A DNA stretch of 64,000 nucleotides from Pieris napi. Taxonomy: Eukaryota > Arthropoda > Insecta > Lepidoptera > Pieridae. Both the position numbers and the translations under genes were made by a program. The notes under the pieces were generated by a model, which worked only from the letters and a program-made list of their open reading frames with translations, did not search any database and was not told the DNA's origin. Positions within the stretch are counted from its first letter, which is position 1. The number at the start of each line of letters is the position of its first letter. Positions 24,267-35,482 of this stretch are shown in pieces. Location of the stretch: NCBI RefSeq assembly GCF_905475465.1, contig NC_062239.1, positions 6,944,001 to 7,008,000 on the forward strand. Reading direction: 5' to 3'.

Positions 24267-25010
24267 TGCCGGCCATACACACTACGGTCTACCGGAGAGG
24301 TAATCTGTGCAGGTATGCCTGCGCAGGTTTACCGAACAATGGTAGCGTGTATGGGGACGTTCCGGTGTATCGGAGCGGTCTTCAGTTCTCTTTGCGATGG
24401 TATCAAAGAAAAATGATACGAAAAACAAGCGAAGAAAGTGGTGTAAGCATTGGTTATTGAAAAGGAAAACATATAGTCATGTTAATTTATTAAATGAATT
24501 GAAATTTGAACCAGAAGATTTTAAAAACTATCTGCGAATGGACGAGAAAACATACCTTATATTACTTGAAATGGTTACTCCTATAATAAAAAAAGAAGAC
24601 ACAGTTATGAGAAATAGTATTTCTGCGCACGAAAGATTATCAGTTACATTGAGATTTCTCACAACTGGCAGAAGTTATGAGGACCTAAAATTTTCAACAA
24701 TTATTTCGCCTCAGGCACTTGGAAAAATTATTCCTGAAACATGTGAGGCTTTGTATAAAGTACTTAGAAGAGATTATTTGAAGGAAATGCCGATTACTAT
24801 CTTAACAACCTGCGCAGGCGACCTGAGTACACGCACACACGCACAGGTACACCGTACAGTGTCACTCGAAAGAATCGATTTTCGATCTTGCGCCGGTCGC
24901 CTGCGCAGATTCAAAAACCTGCACAGGTCTACCTGCCGGAGAGGTCCACCTGCGCCGGTATGCCTGCGCAGGTAGACCTCTCCGGTAGACCGTAGTGTGT
25001 ATGGCCGGCA
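24267..25010 (+). mobile_element. PIF/Harbinger element, internally deleted, TAA duplication
   Basis: The element has long inverted ends beginning TGCCGGCCATACACACTACG and running about 35 bases, with an exact TAA duplication on each side (24264-24266 and 25011-25013). Both subterminal regions repeat CCTGCGCAGG. It carries only the N-terminal part of the transposase (24397 to about 24795). The DDE domain has been removed, so it is non-autonomous. The nearly identical ends suggest recent movement. Confidence 0.9.
24397..24795 (+). pseudogene. Harbinger transposase, N-terminal fragment
   Basis: The open frame begins with a basic segment and WCKHWLLKRKTYSHVNLL, then FKNYLRMDEKTYLILLEMV, and LSVTLRFLTTGRSYEDLKF, the standard order of the HARBI1-type N-terminus. 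Homology stops after about 130 residues, where the subterminal repeat region begins. The frame runs on to a stop at 24975 through non-homologous sequence. All catalytic acidic residues are missing. Confidence 0.85.
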
Positions 25011-25096
25011 TAAGGATGCCATTCAGAAAGGATGATTCAGAATGACTACAGTATGTAAAAATTTTCGGCCTACGACAATCAGACTTAGCGCTAAAA

Positions 25097-25983
25097 TCAA
25101 GATAGTGATATTACATTTTTATCCGCAGTAATTTCCAAATTTCGTGGTTCAAACTGCTCCTTGATAAAGTTAGACTCGTACTCTGTGCAATAATCGGCGA
25201 CAGGCTGGGAGGTGGCGAGTTCTTCAATTACTTCATCTAACATTTGCTCCCAAAAGAAATCCTTTAACATTCGCTTTCGAATACCTTTAAATACATAGTT
25301 TAGAAATTAATAAATTAGAGGCGTCAATCTAAGATAATTTACAGCGGGGCTCTTGATTCAACTTCAAATACGCAAATGAGCTAAGTAGGTAAATATATCT
25401 TCTTCTCAGGCTTCTTCTGCATATTAATGATACGTTGCAACTTACATTCATTGCTATGCGGATGACAGCACAGGGGATACTCTTTACACTAGCTATGCAG
25501 GAATTTCTGTCAGTTGTCGATTAGTACCGAAACGTTAACTAAAGTATTTTCAAACCATTTCGACTTGGACTCCTTCAAGAAAAGAGCGTACCGATTCTTA
25601 AAAGGCCGGGAACACACTCGCCAGCCTTCAGGCATTGAGTGCAAATGGGCTGCGGTATCACTTAACATTAAATGAGCTACCTGCCTGTCTGCCCACTATT
25701 CTATAATAAATATATATTTATGCAGACTTTATGTACCTTCTCCTTTGGGTGGTTTCTTTGGGACACAAAAACTTTCTCGCATTTCACTGCCCGATTTTGG
25801 AACTTCTCGACCATCCTGTAATATCCAAGGTCGGCTAAAATTTTTTCCCTTCCCATAGGCTGAAGGCTCAGGAGGCACTTTTGGGTTTAATTTAATTCTT
25901 TCCAGTGGTCTTAGTTTTATTTCAGTTTCTTCATCTGGTGGGTCAGGTAAATTTGCTTGAATTTCTTCGTTTATTGATTCCAT
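25097..25983 (-). CDS. unrecognised 144-residue protein, divergent from NDUFA13
   Basis: Two exons on the minus strand join in phase 1: 25983-25737 and 25284-25097 (TGA). The first ends in an AAG|GTACAT donor and the second follows an AAAG acceptor. The N-terminal half is acidic and Pro-rich, with PPDEETEIKLRPLERIKL and FSRPWILQDGREVPKSG. The C-terminal half is probably helical and amphipathic, with MLKDFFWEQMLDEVIEEL and EYESNFIKEQFEPRN. There is no signal peptide or membrane segment. I do not recognise the family; short Pro-rich proteins like this are common among axonemal and sperm-tail components, but that is only an impression. The gene starts 258 bases from NDUFA13 on the opposite strand. 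The clean phase match and absence of stops argue for a functional gene. Confidence 0.7.
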
Positions 25984-26241
25984 TATTAATAATCAAATAG
26001 GTATCTCACAAGATATTCGAAAGTCAAGCCAAATTTGTTATTCGTTGTCTAGGAAATAAAACGGACTCAAATGAACCGTGTTTAGACTAATTTAAAAGCA
26101 TGATAGTCTGCACTCTGCAGTTTGCGCTACATCTGTGTTTTGTTCTCCACGGTGTTGGAGGTGTATTTGTCACTGTCAAAAAATCAAAATATTCAGACTT
26201 CCGATTTCTGATTACAATTTTACAAAAATAAAAGCCGTAAA
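25984..26241. promoter_or_regulatory. short divergent promoter between the unknown gene and NDUFA13
   Basis: The two start codons are 258 bases apart and face away from each other, so one intergenic segment must drive both. No TATA box is obvious at a sensible distance on either side. Nothing else lies between them. Shared control is inferred from the arrangement only. Confidence 0.5.
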
Positions 26242-27040
26242 ATGGCTGAGGCTTGTCAAATAGTTCGAAAACAAGATTTACCACCTCCTGGAGGATACAG
26301 ACCTATTCCATTCAAAAGGATTCCCGCCAAATCATATTTTAGTGGTAAGTTACACCAGTAAGACTGTCTCTAAGAAAATCCAATATTATGTAACCGTTTT
26401 AGGTTGTTTTATAAATATTTACCAACGACAATTGATATTTTCCTATCCTACCTATAAAGATACTTGCTAGTAATATCATTAAACAATGACTAAATTTTCA
26501 GAATTAACGTAATTTTTAAGGCTGAATCAAGCAGTCTTAATCTGTATTACTCAATTTTAAAATGTAATGTTTTTCAGGTTTAACATGGATAGCTGGTTAC
26601 ATTGGTATGACCACTGTGTCTGCTTATCTTTATTATTTAAATTGCAAACAGGTTAAAAAAGCTAAAATTGAAATGAGATCTGCAAAGATGGCAATATACC
26701 CAATGTTGCTAGCGGAAAGGGACCGCGAGTACATGAAGCAATTGCGTAGAAACCGTGATGCTGAAGCAGAGCTTATGCGTAATGTCCCTGGATGGGAGGT
26801 AAAATGTTATTTTGTTAGATAGCGATATGTTAAATTCAAAACTTAAAATATATTTTTTATAAATACATTAAGTATATCTATTAAAGATAATTTATTTCTC
26901 AGGTTGGAACTTACTATGGTGAGCGCGTGTATAAGTTAGTGCCACCGGATGCACTAGTTGAGCCAATATTCCATGAATTCTATGCTCACTCTGACCCATC
27001 TGCCTGGGTTGACAGAACCGAATTAAAGCTGCGGTCTTAA
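26242..27040 (+). CDS. NDUFA13: NADH dehydrogenase 1 alpha subcomplex subunit 13 (GRIM-19)
   Basis: Three exons join in phase to give 153 residues: 26242-26344, 26578-26798 and 26903-27040 (TAA). This is an accessory subunit of respiratory complex I in the inner mitochondrial membrane; in vertebrates it is also described as the cell-death regulator GRIM-19. The diagnostic QDLPPPGGYRPIPFKR motif is at residues 11-26. A single membrane helix (WIAGYIGMTTVSAYLYYL) follows near residues 37-54, then a charged helix with the family's PMLLAERDREYMKQLRRN, and VPGWEVG at the exon 2/3 junction. Length matches the usual 144-155. The C-terminal segment is less conserved but keeps a plausible frame to the stop. 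Confidence 0.95.
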
Positions 27041-27560
27041 ATCTGTGAGTAATCCTTTGAACTATAAGCAAGAGACTTCGCTATATTTCTTGCAGTTTAT
27101 CAACATCTGTATATTTATTGTAGTTAATTAATAAAGGTAATATTAAAACACTGAAATATTTTTATTATGTCTAATAGCTTATTCTTCTTACACATTTTGT
27201 TAGTATGTAATAAAGAAATAATAATATATTATTTATATTTTTATTTTAAAACAAAAGAAAAGTAACAAAAATAAAATAATAACTAATCTATTCCATTTGT
27301 CATTCTTAGAGGAAGAACAAATATTGTAAGTCCTTACAATCTAAACAATCTTTATTATATCAAAATGCACAGGGTAATAAGCTAATGTCTTTGGTATTTG
27401 AAAATAAGTCACCAAATTTTTTTTGTTTGTGTGTTATCCTCTAACTACAGAGTCATTCGTTTGGACTTATTAAAAACAAACACTACTGAAGTTTCATTAA
27501 ACCATAATAAAATGTAATAGCAACTTATTTTCATGAAAACTAGATTACAGACACCTATAT

Positions 27561-29520
27561 TAGGGTGGTCCTTATTCCTAAGAAAAAAATTTTTTTTCTT
27601 TAATTTCGCGGGGCACCACGTAATTTGGATATATATCCTTAAAAAAGTGTTTCAGTATTTTTTTTGAAAATTTTAAATGATATTTAGAGGTCGCTACCAA
27701 GGTTTGAATTTTAAATAAAAATTGAAAATCTGTATTTGTTAGAATTCTTTATTTTTATACCCAGGTCTTAAAAATGTTACGAAATTATTGTTATTGTTAT
27801 TAATTAAGATATTATATAGATATCTGATTTGTTTATTTTAAAGATACAAGGGTTGAATTGTTAGTATTAGGGTACTTTATCCTATACTCTTTTACCATCA
27901 AAAGCAAATATTGCTTCTGTTCTTCATTTGTGGTAATTAATTTTTTATATTCTTCCATTCTTCTCAGCTATGTCGTTCACTACTCGCAATGAATGAACGA
28001 TATTTTTGGCAGCTATATAATCAGCGTCTTCGTTCCAGGTTTCGACGTCTTTTAAAAAAAACATGATGAGAGATCTAGGGTCTGGAAGAATCTTAAGGAA
28101 TGGACTACTCACGAAGTTTTCTATTTTTTTTTGTCGATATGTGCGATGTCAAGGTTTATTCGTTTTAAGCAATCCTCTGTGCCTTAAATTTTGAGTACTT
28201 CTACCATTTTTTTCTTTTCTTGAACTGAAACTTCGTCATTGAAAAACGCAAGCGAAACTATGTCTTCTGACAAATTATTTAAAATCTTTATCAGCACATC
28301 AGTAGCTATATTTCTGTTGAAGCTTTAAGGTCTATTAATAATTGTAAGTCGCTTCTAAGTGCTGACTGACTCGAAGACTGCTTGATCAATATTTGACATA
28401 AATCATCACCGTGAAAATACATATTTCTCTCACAGCCTTTTCGTCCTTCTTCGTTAGCTTAAACTGATGCTTAAATAAAACATTTTTAAACTGTACAAGG
28501 CTCTTGCCATCCACTTAGCTCGATGAAGACCAGCAGGTCTCTGAAATGAAACGCTTTTGTCAGGAACACCTCCTAAGGAAATGATAGTAAGATTCAACAG
28601 TTCTCTGTAGTCATGTCGAGGTTCATGTACTTGAAGTTGCTTTTATGCAAACGAAATCCTGTCTGCGGCCACTTCTGCAAGAATATTTGCCTCAGCGTCA
28701 TCAGCTGTTATTGATTTGAAGTCGCTTTGGTCAATAGTGTTACAATTGTTCTTAAATCTTTTGAATAATTGTATATCAGGAGCACTAGATGGGGCAAGCA
28801 ATTGATCCACTACAGCTGACAACATAATTTCCATTATGTGGTGACAACAAGCAAACCAAAGCTTATTTTTATTCATTTTGCGCTCCAGAAGGACGAATAC
28901 TCCACTCCTTAAGCCGGTATTTACAGCAGTAGTGTCAAAACATTGTCTAACATTTTACTTTATAGCTCAAATTCCATGACTTTATAGCTTCATAGACAGC
29001 TGGACGCACAAGCTTCGCTTGTTCCACGTTCCAATTTTGGAATAGCGAGTAGTTGATAAACTCCATATCCTGATGTCAAAATTGGCAGCCGATCTTTAGT
29101 TTTGTGTCCAGTAATATCTTCGAGAAGTTTACCGTCCCAATGGATTGTTAATGACGAATTAGGTTTAAACTCGCTTTTGAGCGAATCTGCACAGCTTTGC
29201 GATTTTTGACCCATTACCGACGCATAGTAGATCTATTGACATTAAATTCTGATGGACCATAGCCTGCACATTTCAAAGTAGATGTCACGACCATAGTTGC
29301 TTGTCTGTCACTCAATTTAGAGACATCAAGACTGGTATCTAATTGAGTGTTAATAATATAAAAAATATATTATTTGTAAAAAATTTGACAGCTGGTAGCG
29401 ACCTCTAAATCTTAACAAAAACAAAAACAAAAAAACACGTATTTCATATTTAGAGGTATATAATCAAATGAGAAAGTGCCCCGAGGATAATTCAAAAGTC
29501 GAAATATAAGGACCACCCTA
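27561..29520 (-). mobile_element. hAT-type DNA transposon, degenerate, with 8-bp duplication
   Basis: The terminal inverted repeats are TAGGGTGGTCCTTAT, and an identical 8-bp duplication, ACCTATAT, flanks them (27553-27560 and 29521-29528). An 8-bp duplication and a TAGnG start are typical of hAT. Transposase remnants lie on the minus strand between about 29214 and 27900. The element occupies the space between NDUFA13 and the HACD gene. Confidence 0.85.
27900..29214 (-). pseudogene. broken hAT-like transposase
   Basis: Starting at 29214 on the minus strand, one open block holds IHWDGKLLEDITG and LLAIPKLERGTSEACAS. The next block (about 28960-28920) holds CFDTTAVNTG, and a third (28876-28643) holds WFACCHHIMEIMLSAVVDQ and DIQLFKRFK. 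The acidic residues in WDGK and CFDTT are candidate parts of the DDE triad. Stops and frameshifts separate the blocks, so no full protein can be made. Confidence 0.75.
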
Positions 29521-29528
29521 ACCTATAT

Positions 29529-30251
29529 ACTTATTTTTAACTCTACTTGTTAATAAAATCATTTAGGTAATACATTGTTTAGTATTTACAGTTCTGTTAA
29601 GGTAAACAAAATATTATGCTGTAGTAAACTTAAAAACATAGTCTTTATTTTAAAAATACAACTTATAAAATCTTAGGTCAGGTCATCTTAAACTATTAAA
29701 CCTTACTAATTACGAATTACTAAACACGTTTTTAGCAAAGAATTAAAATATGTATGTAAACAAAGAAAATTAATTTACAGCAGTTAGGTATTTAATTTTA
29801 ATAAATAATCTATTTTAGCAGGTTTTCTTGCTTCCCACAATTGATATTAAAAATAATGTTATAGGAGAAAATATTTTCATAAAATAAATTTAATACAACA
29901 GTTTTGGCTTGATTCAAGTTATTAATAGTTGGAAATATTTCATTTTAATATAGGAAAAGAGGAATTCTGCAATAAGGATGTTTATAATACAAATTAAAAA
30001 CAATAGTTACATCCATTGTATGGTTAAAATAATTAATATGCTTAAACACTAATGGTGTGTAAGCATATTAATGTTACATTGCTTATGTTAGATCTTAAGA
30101 TATATGTTTGATGATGTTTGTTTACTTCTTACTATTTTTATTGTTTGATTTTAATGTTTAACTCATGGCCGTGTCCATCGATGTTGTAATACAGAAATAG
30201 TTTTCTTCTACAGACAGAGTTTTTTTTGACAGTTTAACAGAGTACTAATTC
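29529..30251. other. 3' flank of the HACD gene, no other gene seen
   Basis: Very AT-rich sequence that probably includes the 3' UTR of the minus-strand gene ending at 30252. No coding exon or element boundary can be supported here. Confidence 0.5.
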
Positions 30252-33200
30252 TTACTTACATTTTTTAATGATGATTTTTGGTTTAAGCTTGACTGTACGT
30301 AGTTTATGCATATGTTTCATAACAAAGAACATACCGGGAAAGGCTAGTATCAGAAGGTATACCCTGAGAAAGTTAGGCAAATGGAAAGCAAAGTTCCACT
30401 CATTGGGCAGGGAGATAGTGAACTTACCACTTTCTTCAAAGTAGGGGATATTTCTTAGTATGACGATTGCCTCACAGAGGATTCCCAAGGGATAGAGTGG
30501 GATCCACAAGGTATAACGTAACCAGGTTAGGAGATAAATCTCTTTTCTGTAAAGTTGTGCTATGTAAAAGGGATACCTGAAAGAACATATAAATACATAA
30601 TATACATACTTATTTAATAGCATTAAAGTAATATTTAAGGAAACACCTACATAAATACATGTGTTCTAATAATATTTAGTGTAAGAAACAATCTGACAGA
30701 TACACTTTATTGCTTTTGTTTGTTGGAAAGGCAAGTTAAAGTGAATACTAACACCAACAAGACATATTTATATATTAATTATATTGACATCTTGTCATGT
30801 ATAAGTAACCTTATCCATAAACCATAATATTAATATGTGGCCACAGCTGAATCATTTTCATTATTCTAACACAAATTAGCCATTTTAAAACAGGGTTTTT
30901 TTTTCAAATTCTCGATAAAGATTTGTATAAAGATGATTATTAATTCACTATATAAATTCTATGCATGCTAGTTATTAAAACGCATACACAGTATTTAATC
31001 GGGAAGCAATGTGTTCGATTCCCACCAACCTTCTATATGTAACAATTAAAAATGGAGGCAAAACTGTGTTTGCAGCATACCGAATTACAGCTATGATCTT
31101 CTTACAAATATTCATAGAGGAAAACTTATTACCTGACAACCTCAATCAGGGTCCAAATACAAAATAGGTAAAACACTACAGGTTTCGTCTGCATCCGTGG
31201 TTCCGCGTCTATCATTGCAAATAATACGAACGCCCGACCACCCACTTGTAAGAATGCTACAAGAGGGCTTCCCTGAAAATCGTTAACTCGTTGTAATTGT
31301 GTCTATATTTATATAGTAACTAGCAGACCGGCCAAGCGTTGCTGTGGCTAAGGTTTTCGTTATATTACATAGTAGTAAACTATTCAAGGGAAACGGTAGG
31401 AGAACACCAGTCATGGGGACCACCATGCTTTTTTGTGGTTATGCCATTAAATTGTAGCTTATTTGAAACGTTGGTAGGTACTTTCAACAAAGCGCCATCT
31501 GCTAAAACTGTGACTATCAAATAATAAACAAATATTTTGTAATAAAATAATATTGCGTTATAAATTGAGATGTAAGCTATCCTATCTTTTAAGTTAGATC
31601 AAGCTGCACACGGTGTGCAAATTTGATTGAAATCGGTTCAGTAGTTTAGGAGTCTATAGCGGACAAACAACGTGACGCGTAATTTATATGTATTAAGATC
31701 AGCTTTTGTTACATAACTATTTTAAAGACAACAAAATACCTTAGTATATCGAAATAACGGGTGCATAACTTCGAGGAACATCATTAATTGAAGGAACTTC
31801 ATAGCTCCCCCTACATGCTCGTAAGTGCCCTCTATGGATGCATATTCCAGTTTAAAGAATCGCACCATCATTACGCATAGTACGTATGTGAAGCCGATAA
31901 ATTGAAACAAGTTGTATAATATGAGGTATACCTTTTTCACCTCTTCTGTAACATGGAAAATTTTATTTTAAAATCATAAATTTAGTCTATAATAAATTAA
32001 ACCTGGCTACTTCTAAATAAAATTAATTTTACAGGTTTATTTCAAATCTACACATAAAATGCGGTTCATACATCAAATTGATAACCTCCTTTTTTTGTTT
32101 AAAAAGGGTGAGCTACTTGCCTGCATTTTTTAAATTATTTCTTTATGTATTCAAATTCGTTACATTTATACAAAAACAAATGACATAATACATAAAATAA
32201 TAAGGGATGCAACGGGAGGCCTTATCGCTAAGAAGCGATCTCTTCCATGCAACCCTAGTAATGGAAAAAAACTATAAAAGAAATATGATGAAGTGCAAGA
32301 AGTGCATAAACAGAATTATAAAAAAAAAATTAAAAAAGTAAACTAAAAACTTAAAAGCTTATCTCACGGATTCATGAATTGCGATACAATACACGATAAA
32401 GAATAAGAATTACAAATTTTAAATGTTTATTGTTAGGGAGGTAGCCAATTGTCGAGTTGAGCAGCCTATTCACAACATAATGGTGGTGATCCTAAACGAA
32501 TTGCCTTACAAGGATGAGCTGTGAGATGAAGTTTCCAATAACCATCTATTAGAGGAGAGTAACATATAAGGGGTGTCTCAGTAAGAGTGCACTTTTTCAT
32601 TTTTAAATAAAGACAAGTATTTTATGACAGAGTTCTGATATTTTTATTGTATTGTAAAGAAGACATGTTCCGATTAAGTATGGAATAAAATATCCGGCAA
32701 ATGACCTCCACGGCTACGATGATAGGCCATTACACTCTTCATGAAATTTTCCATGACTTTTTCACAGAGATGTGGCTGTATCTCACCGATGATGGATTTT
32801 CGATTTGAGCTCAGGAAAGGTTTTGGGGTTTATTCGCATAAACTCGAGATTTCACAAAACCCCAAAGAAAAAATCGCACGGCGTTAAATTGCACGATCTT
32901 GGTGGCCAGTTGACATCAGGATTTCGTGAGATAATGTGTTCTGTTCATCGGAGAAAATGACTCTTTTCGAAAACTTGGCATCGACTTTTCTTTGCTCCAT
33001 TACTCATTGAGCAAATTGCCGGTGCCTTCCTTGGTCTGCTGGTTTGAGCTCCTGAGTTAACTGAATCTTGTACGCATGAAGGTCTTTAGTCAAAATTTGC
33101 TAAGTCGAATTGATGTTTTCGGGTATTCGGCGACACTCTCGTTTACAGCAGCAATGTCTTCAAGGGACCGACCGGTACGTTGACGCAAAGGATTCTTATT

Positions 33201-35482
33201 ATCCATACCTTATTGACCCAGTTTCTTCAAATTTTTTGACCACTCTTCGAATGGTTGACACATTAGGTGCACTTTCTCGGCTGAAAATTTGGTGAAGTTT
33301 GCGGGCGTTTTCAGCGTTACTTTTGTAATAAGTTTTCACAATTATAACGAGTTGTTCTTTCAAAAAGCGCTCCATTTTTAATAATCGGAATAAACAGAGT
33401 TGACACCTGTCAAATTTCAGAGTTGCCACTTGCAGGAAAACCAAAAATATTACAATTTTAAAAAATGCACTCATACTGAGACATCCTATAGTTTTAACTT
33501 TTAAGGACCTGAGAATTTGAATTCATTTTAAAGATACGAGGCAGTTTTGCGATTGAAAAGAATTGAGTGTAGAAGTTGAAGGAGATGAGCGTCACGTCTT
33601 TGTCGAATAGGTAGCCACCCGAGCTGCCTGCGGAATTTGGACGCACTGTCATATTTCCTAAGACCAAATATAAAACGTATGCAAAAATTCTGCAGGCGTT
33701 TGATCTTGTCAAGCAGCTCTTCATTAATATCAGAGGTGCATGAGTGCGCATCATCGAGATTAGGAAGAAATTGCGCTAACATACTTGTACGGATTTTTTT
33801 TAAATTTACACAAAACACTAAATTCATGAAATTAATATTAATTCTTACTCGATTCTTCTGACATTTTCCAGTTCAACACAATTATTGACAGACTGAATAA
33901 TAAATTTATGTTTCGTTTGTTAAATTTGAGTTACGAATAATACGTCATTCCTACTTAATATTGTTATCTAAGAGTTGATTACGATAAAGATAATTAGCCT
34001 TTTTTCTGATAGACCATATTACTATTATTATTAGTTTTTCAAAGACATTGTTAAAATAGGTAATAATAGTAAAAATCATCTTCAATATATGCTTATTATA
34101 AGTAATTAAATATTCTTATTGATTATAATATATTGGCTCGGCACAGTTTGTTTTGTGTTGTAATTACATGAATTCCCGAAAGTCATCACTACATCTACAG
34201 ATATATTTTCATGAAAGTAATTCAAGACAATTTAAAGACTTCACTAAAGTTTCTATCCTAGTCCAGGTATTAGGAAATTTTACTTTACCTTTCCGATATC
34301 CAAACTCTTCTTTATGCAGTTTGTCATACATCCCCGGATAATCCTTCGTAACATCACGAGTTTCCTCTTCACTTCCTCCATCATCCTCGGTTTTCCATTG
34401 GTCAAAATTAATCTGAAAATTATATAAAACAATTTATCTAAGTTGGCGTAACTCCTTGCTTTTCTTAGGCAAAATATAATTAAATTTTATTGTGTGGGTA
34501 TGCACCATGACTAATTATAATTGGAAACAATTTGTTTTTACCTAACAAATGTGTTTGTTTTTTTTGGAAATGGATGAATATAACAAATAAAGTGAAATAG
34601 ATTTTGAAATTTAGTTTTAACATTATTATTTTTGTTTCACACGGGAGGCAAACAAGCAATCGGGTCACTTAAAATTAAGTACTTACCGCTGTTACTCATG
34701 GACACTTACGATAGGTGGGTTGGAAGAGCGTTTCTGGCTTATAGTATATGTAAGAGACGCTCTTCTCTTAAAAGCCCCTAAATCGTAACTGTTGAGAAAT
34801 ATCTGGCAGCTGGTTCCATAAAAGTACTATTGTATTATATAATTTAGCATTACCTTCCAGGTGACTGAATGTTGTTTTGTATGAAACCTTGGAAACCCAT
34901 GATGCATAGTGTATGTGTATTATTAAAGCTGGTTCAGTATTATTGAGTTTATCTTTTACACAGAAAAAAATAAAAATTATAATATAAAATAGCATAGCTA
35001 CCTTAAGCCAGGCAGGCTTTTGTGGTTGTGCTGTTAATCTTGGCCACCAAGCTGCCTCATTTTTTTCTAAAACCACTTCAATACGATTTTCATATACCTT
35101 GACTGTTGTGTTCTGTTCATCTTTGCTCTAAAATTATCAGTAAGATTTGAACAACAAAAGGCTTCTTACTAGTAATTCCTATGTTGATTTTTTCTCCTTT
35201 TTTAAATCAGTAGAAGAGATATAATATTAAAGAGAAGAGATATTAATATGAAAATATTTTAGATGTTTCTAATCAGAATATACTTACTAATTTGATCGAA
35301 GCATATAAATCCAAATTGAATACATAATTGGAAAATCCATGAGCACCAAAACCTTGTGCCGAGAATTTTATGTTATTTTCTATAACATCGATGTTTGGTT
35401 TTTCAGCGTTTCGCAAATCAATTTTTAACGAAATAATTTTCGACGTTTGCGCCCAATATACAAAGGGACTGAGTATTACCAT
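30252..35482 (-). CDS. very-long-chain (3R)-3-hydroxyacyl-CoA dehydratase, HACD3/B-ind1 type
   Basis: Six exons on the minus strand join in phase to give 371 residues: 35482-35288, 35127-35002, 34412-34289, 31945-31740, 31272-31133 and 30576-30252. The enzyme removes water in the third step of very-long-chain fatty acid elongation in the ER. The N-terminal 110 residues form a p23/CS-type domain (FSAQGFGAHG, IEVVLEKNEAAWWPRL), which separates HACD3 from HACD1/2. Several membrane segments follow. The catalytic pair known from yeast PHS1 is kept in LYPLGILCE, as Tyr292 and Glu299 seven residues apart. The C-terminus ends KKCK, which fits the dilysine ER-retrieval signal and supports this stop, although the last codons overlap a donor-like GTAAGT. 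Introns 3 and 4 hold a LINE scrap, a mariner relic and other repeats. Confidence 0.92.
31318..31690 (+). mobile_element. interspersed repeat, copy 2 of the ACTAGC-start family (intronic)
   Basis: It begins ACTAGCAGACCGGCCAAGCG and ends in ACAAACAACGTGACGCG followed by AT-rich sequence. It is the inverse of the copy at 3425-3815 with high similarity, including GGTAGGAGAACA and TTTCAACAAAGCGCCATCTG. It lies in the HACD intron between exons 4 and 5. Confidence 0.7.
32195..32420 (+). mobile_element. LINE 3'-end fragment, AGCGATCTCTTCCA family (intronic)
   Basis: It contains GGCCTTATCGCTAAGAAGCG followed by ATCTCTTCCATGCAACC, then AT-rich sequence and CACGGATTCATGAATTGCG. The same blocks occur at 38290-38345 and, in inverse order, at 51300-51380 with 51790-51845. 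This is a recurrent 3' end of an insect LINE. Confidence 0.5.
32567..33488 (-). mobile_element. mariner-like transposon relic (intronic)
   Basis: Inverted ends share TGTCTCAGTA-GAGTGCA with a few mismatches, and TATA-type sequence flanks both sides as expected for a TA target. On the minus strand a start near 33375 gives MERFLKEQLVIIVKTYYKSN and then VSTIRRVVKKFEETGSI, a mariner DNA-binding region. The frame then breaks, and at about 920 bases the element is shorter than an intact mariner. It lies in the large HACD intron between exons 3 and 4. Confidence 0.75.
33494..33830 (-). pseudogene. LINE reverse-transcriptase C-terminal scrap (intronic)
   Basis: The minus strand encodes KIKRLQNFCIRFIFGLRKYD, then LGWLPIRQRRDAHLLQLL and ILFNRKTASYL. 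This is the order found just after the RT domain in CR1/Jockey-like ORF2 proteins. Nothing upstream of it remains. It abuts the mariner relic's right end. Confidence 0.65.
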
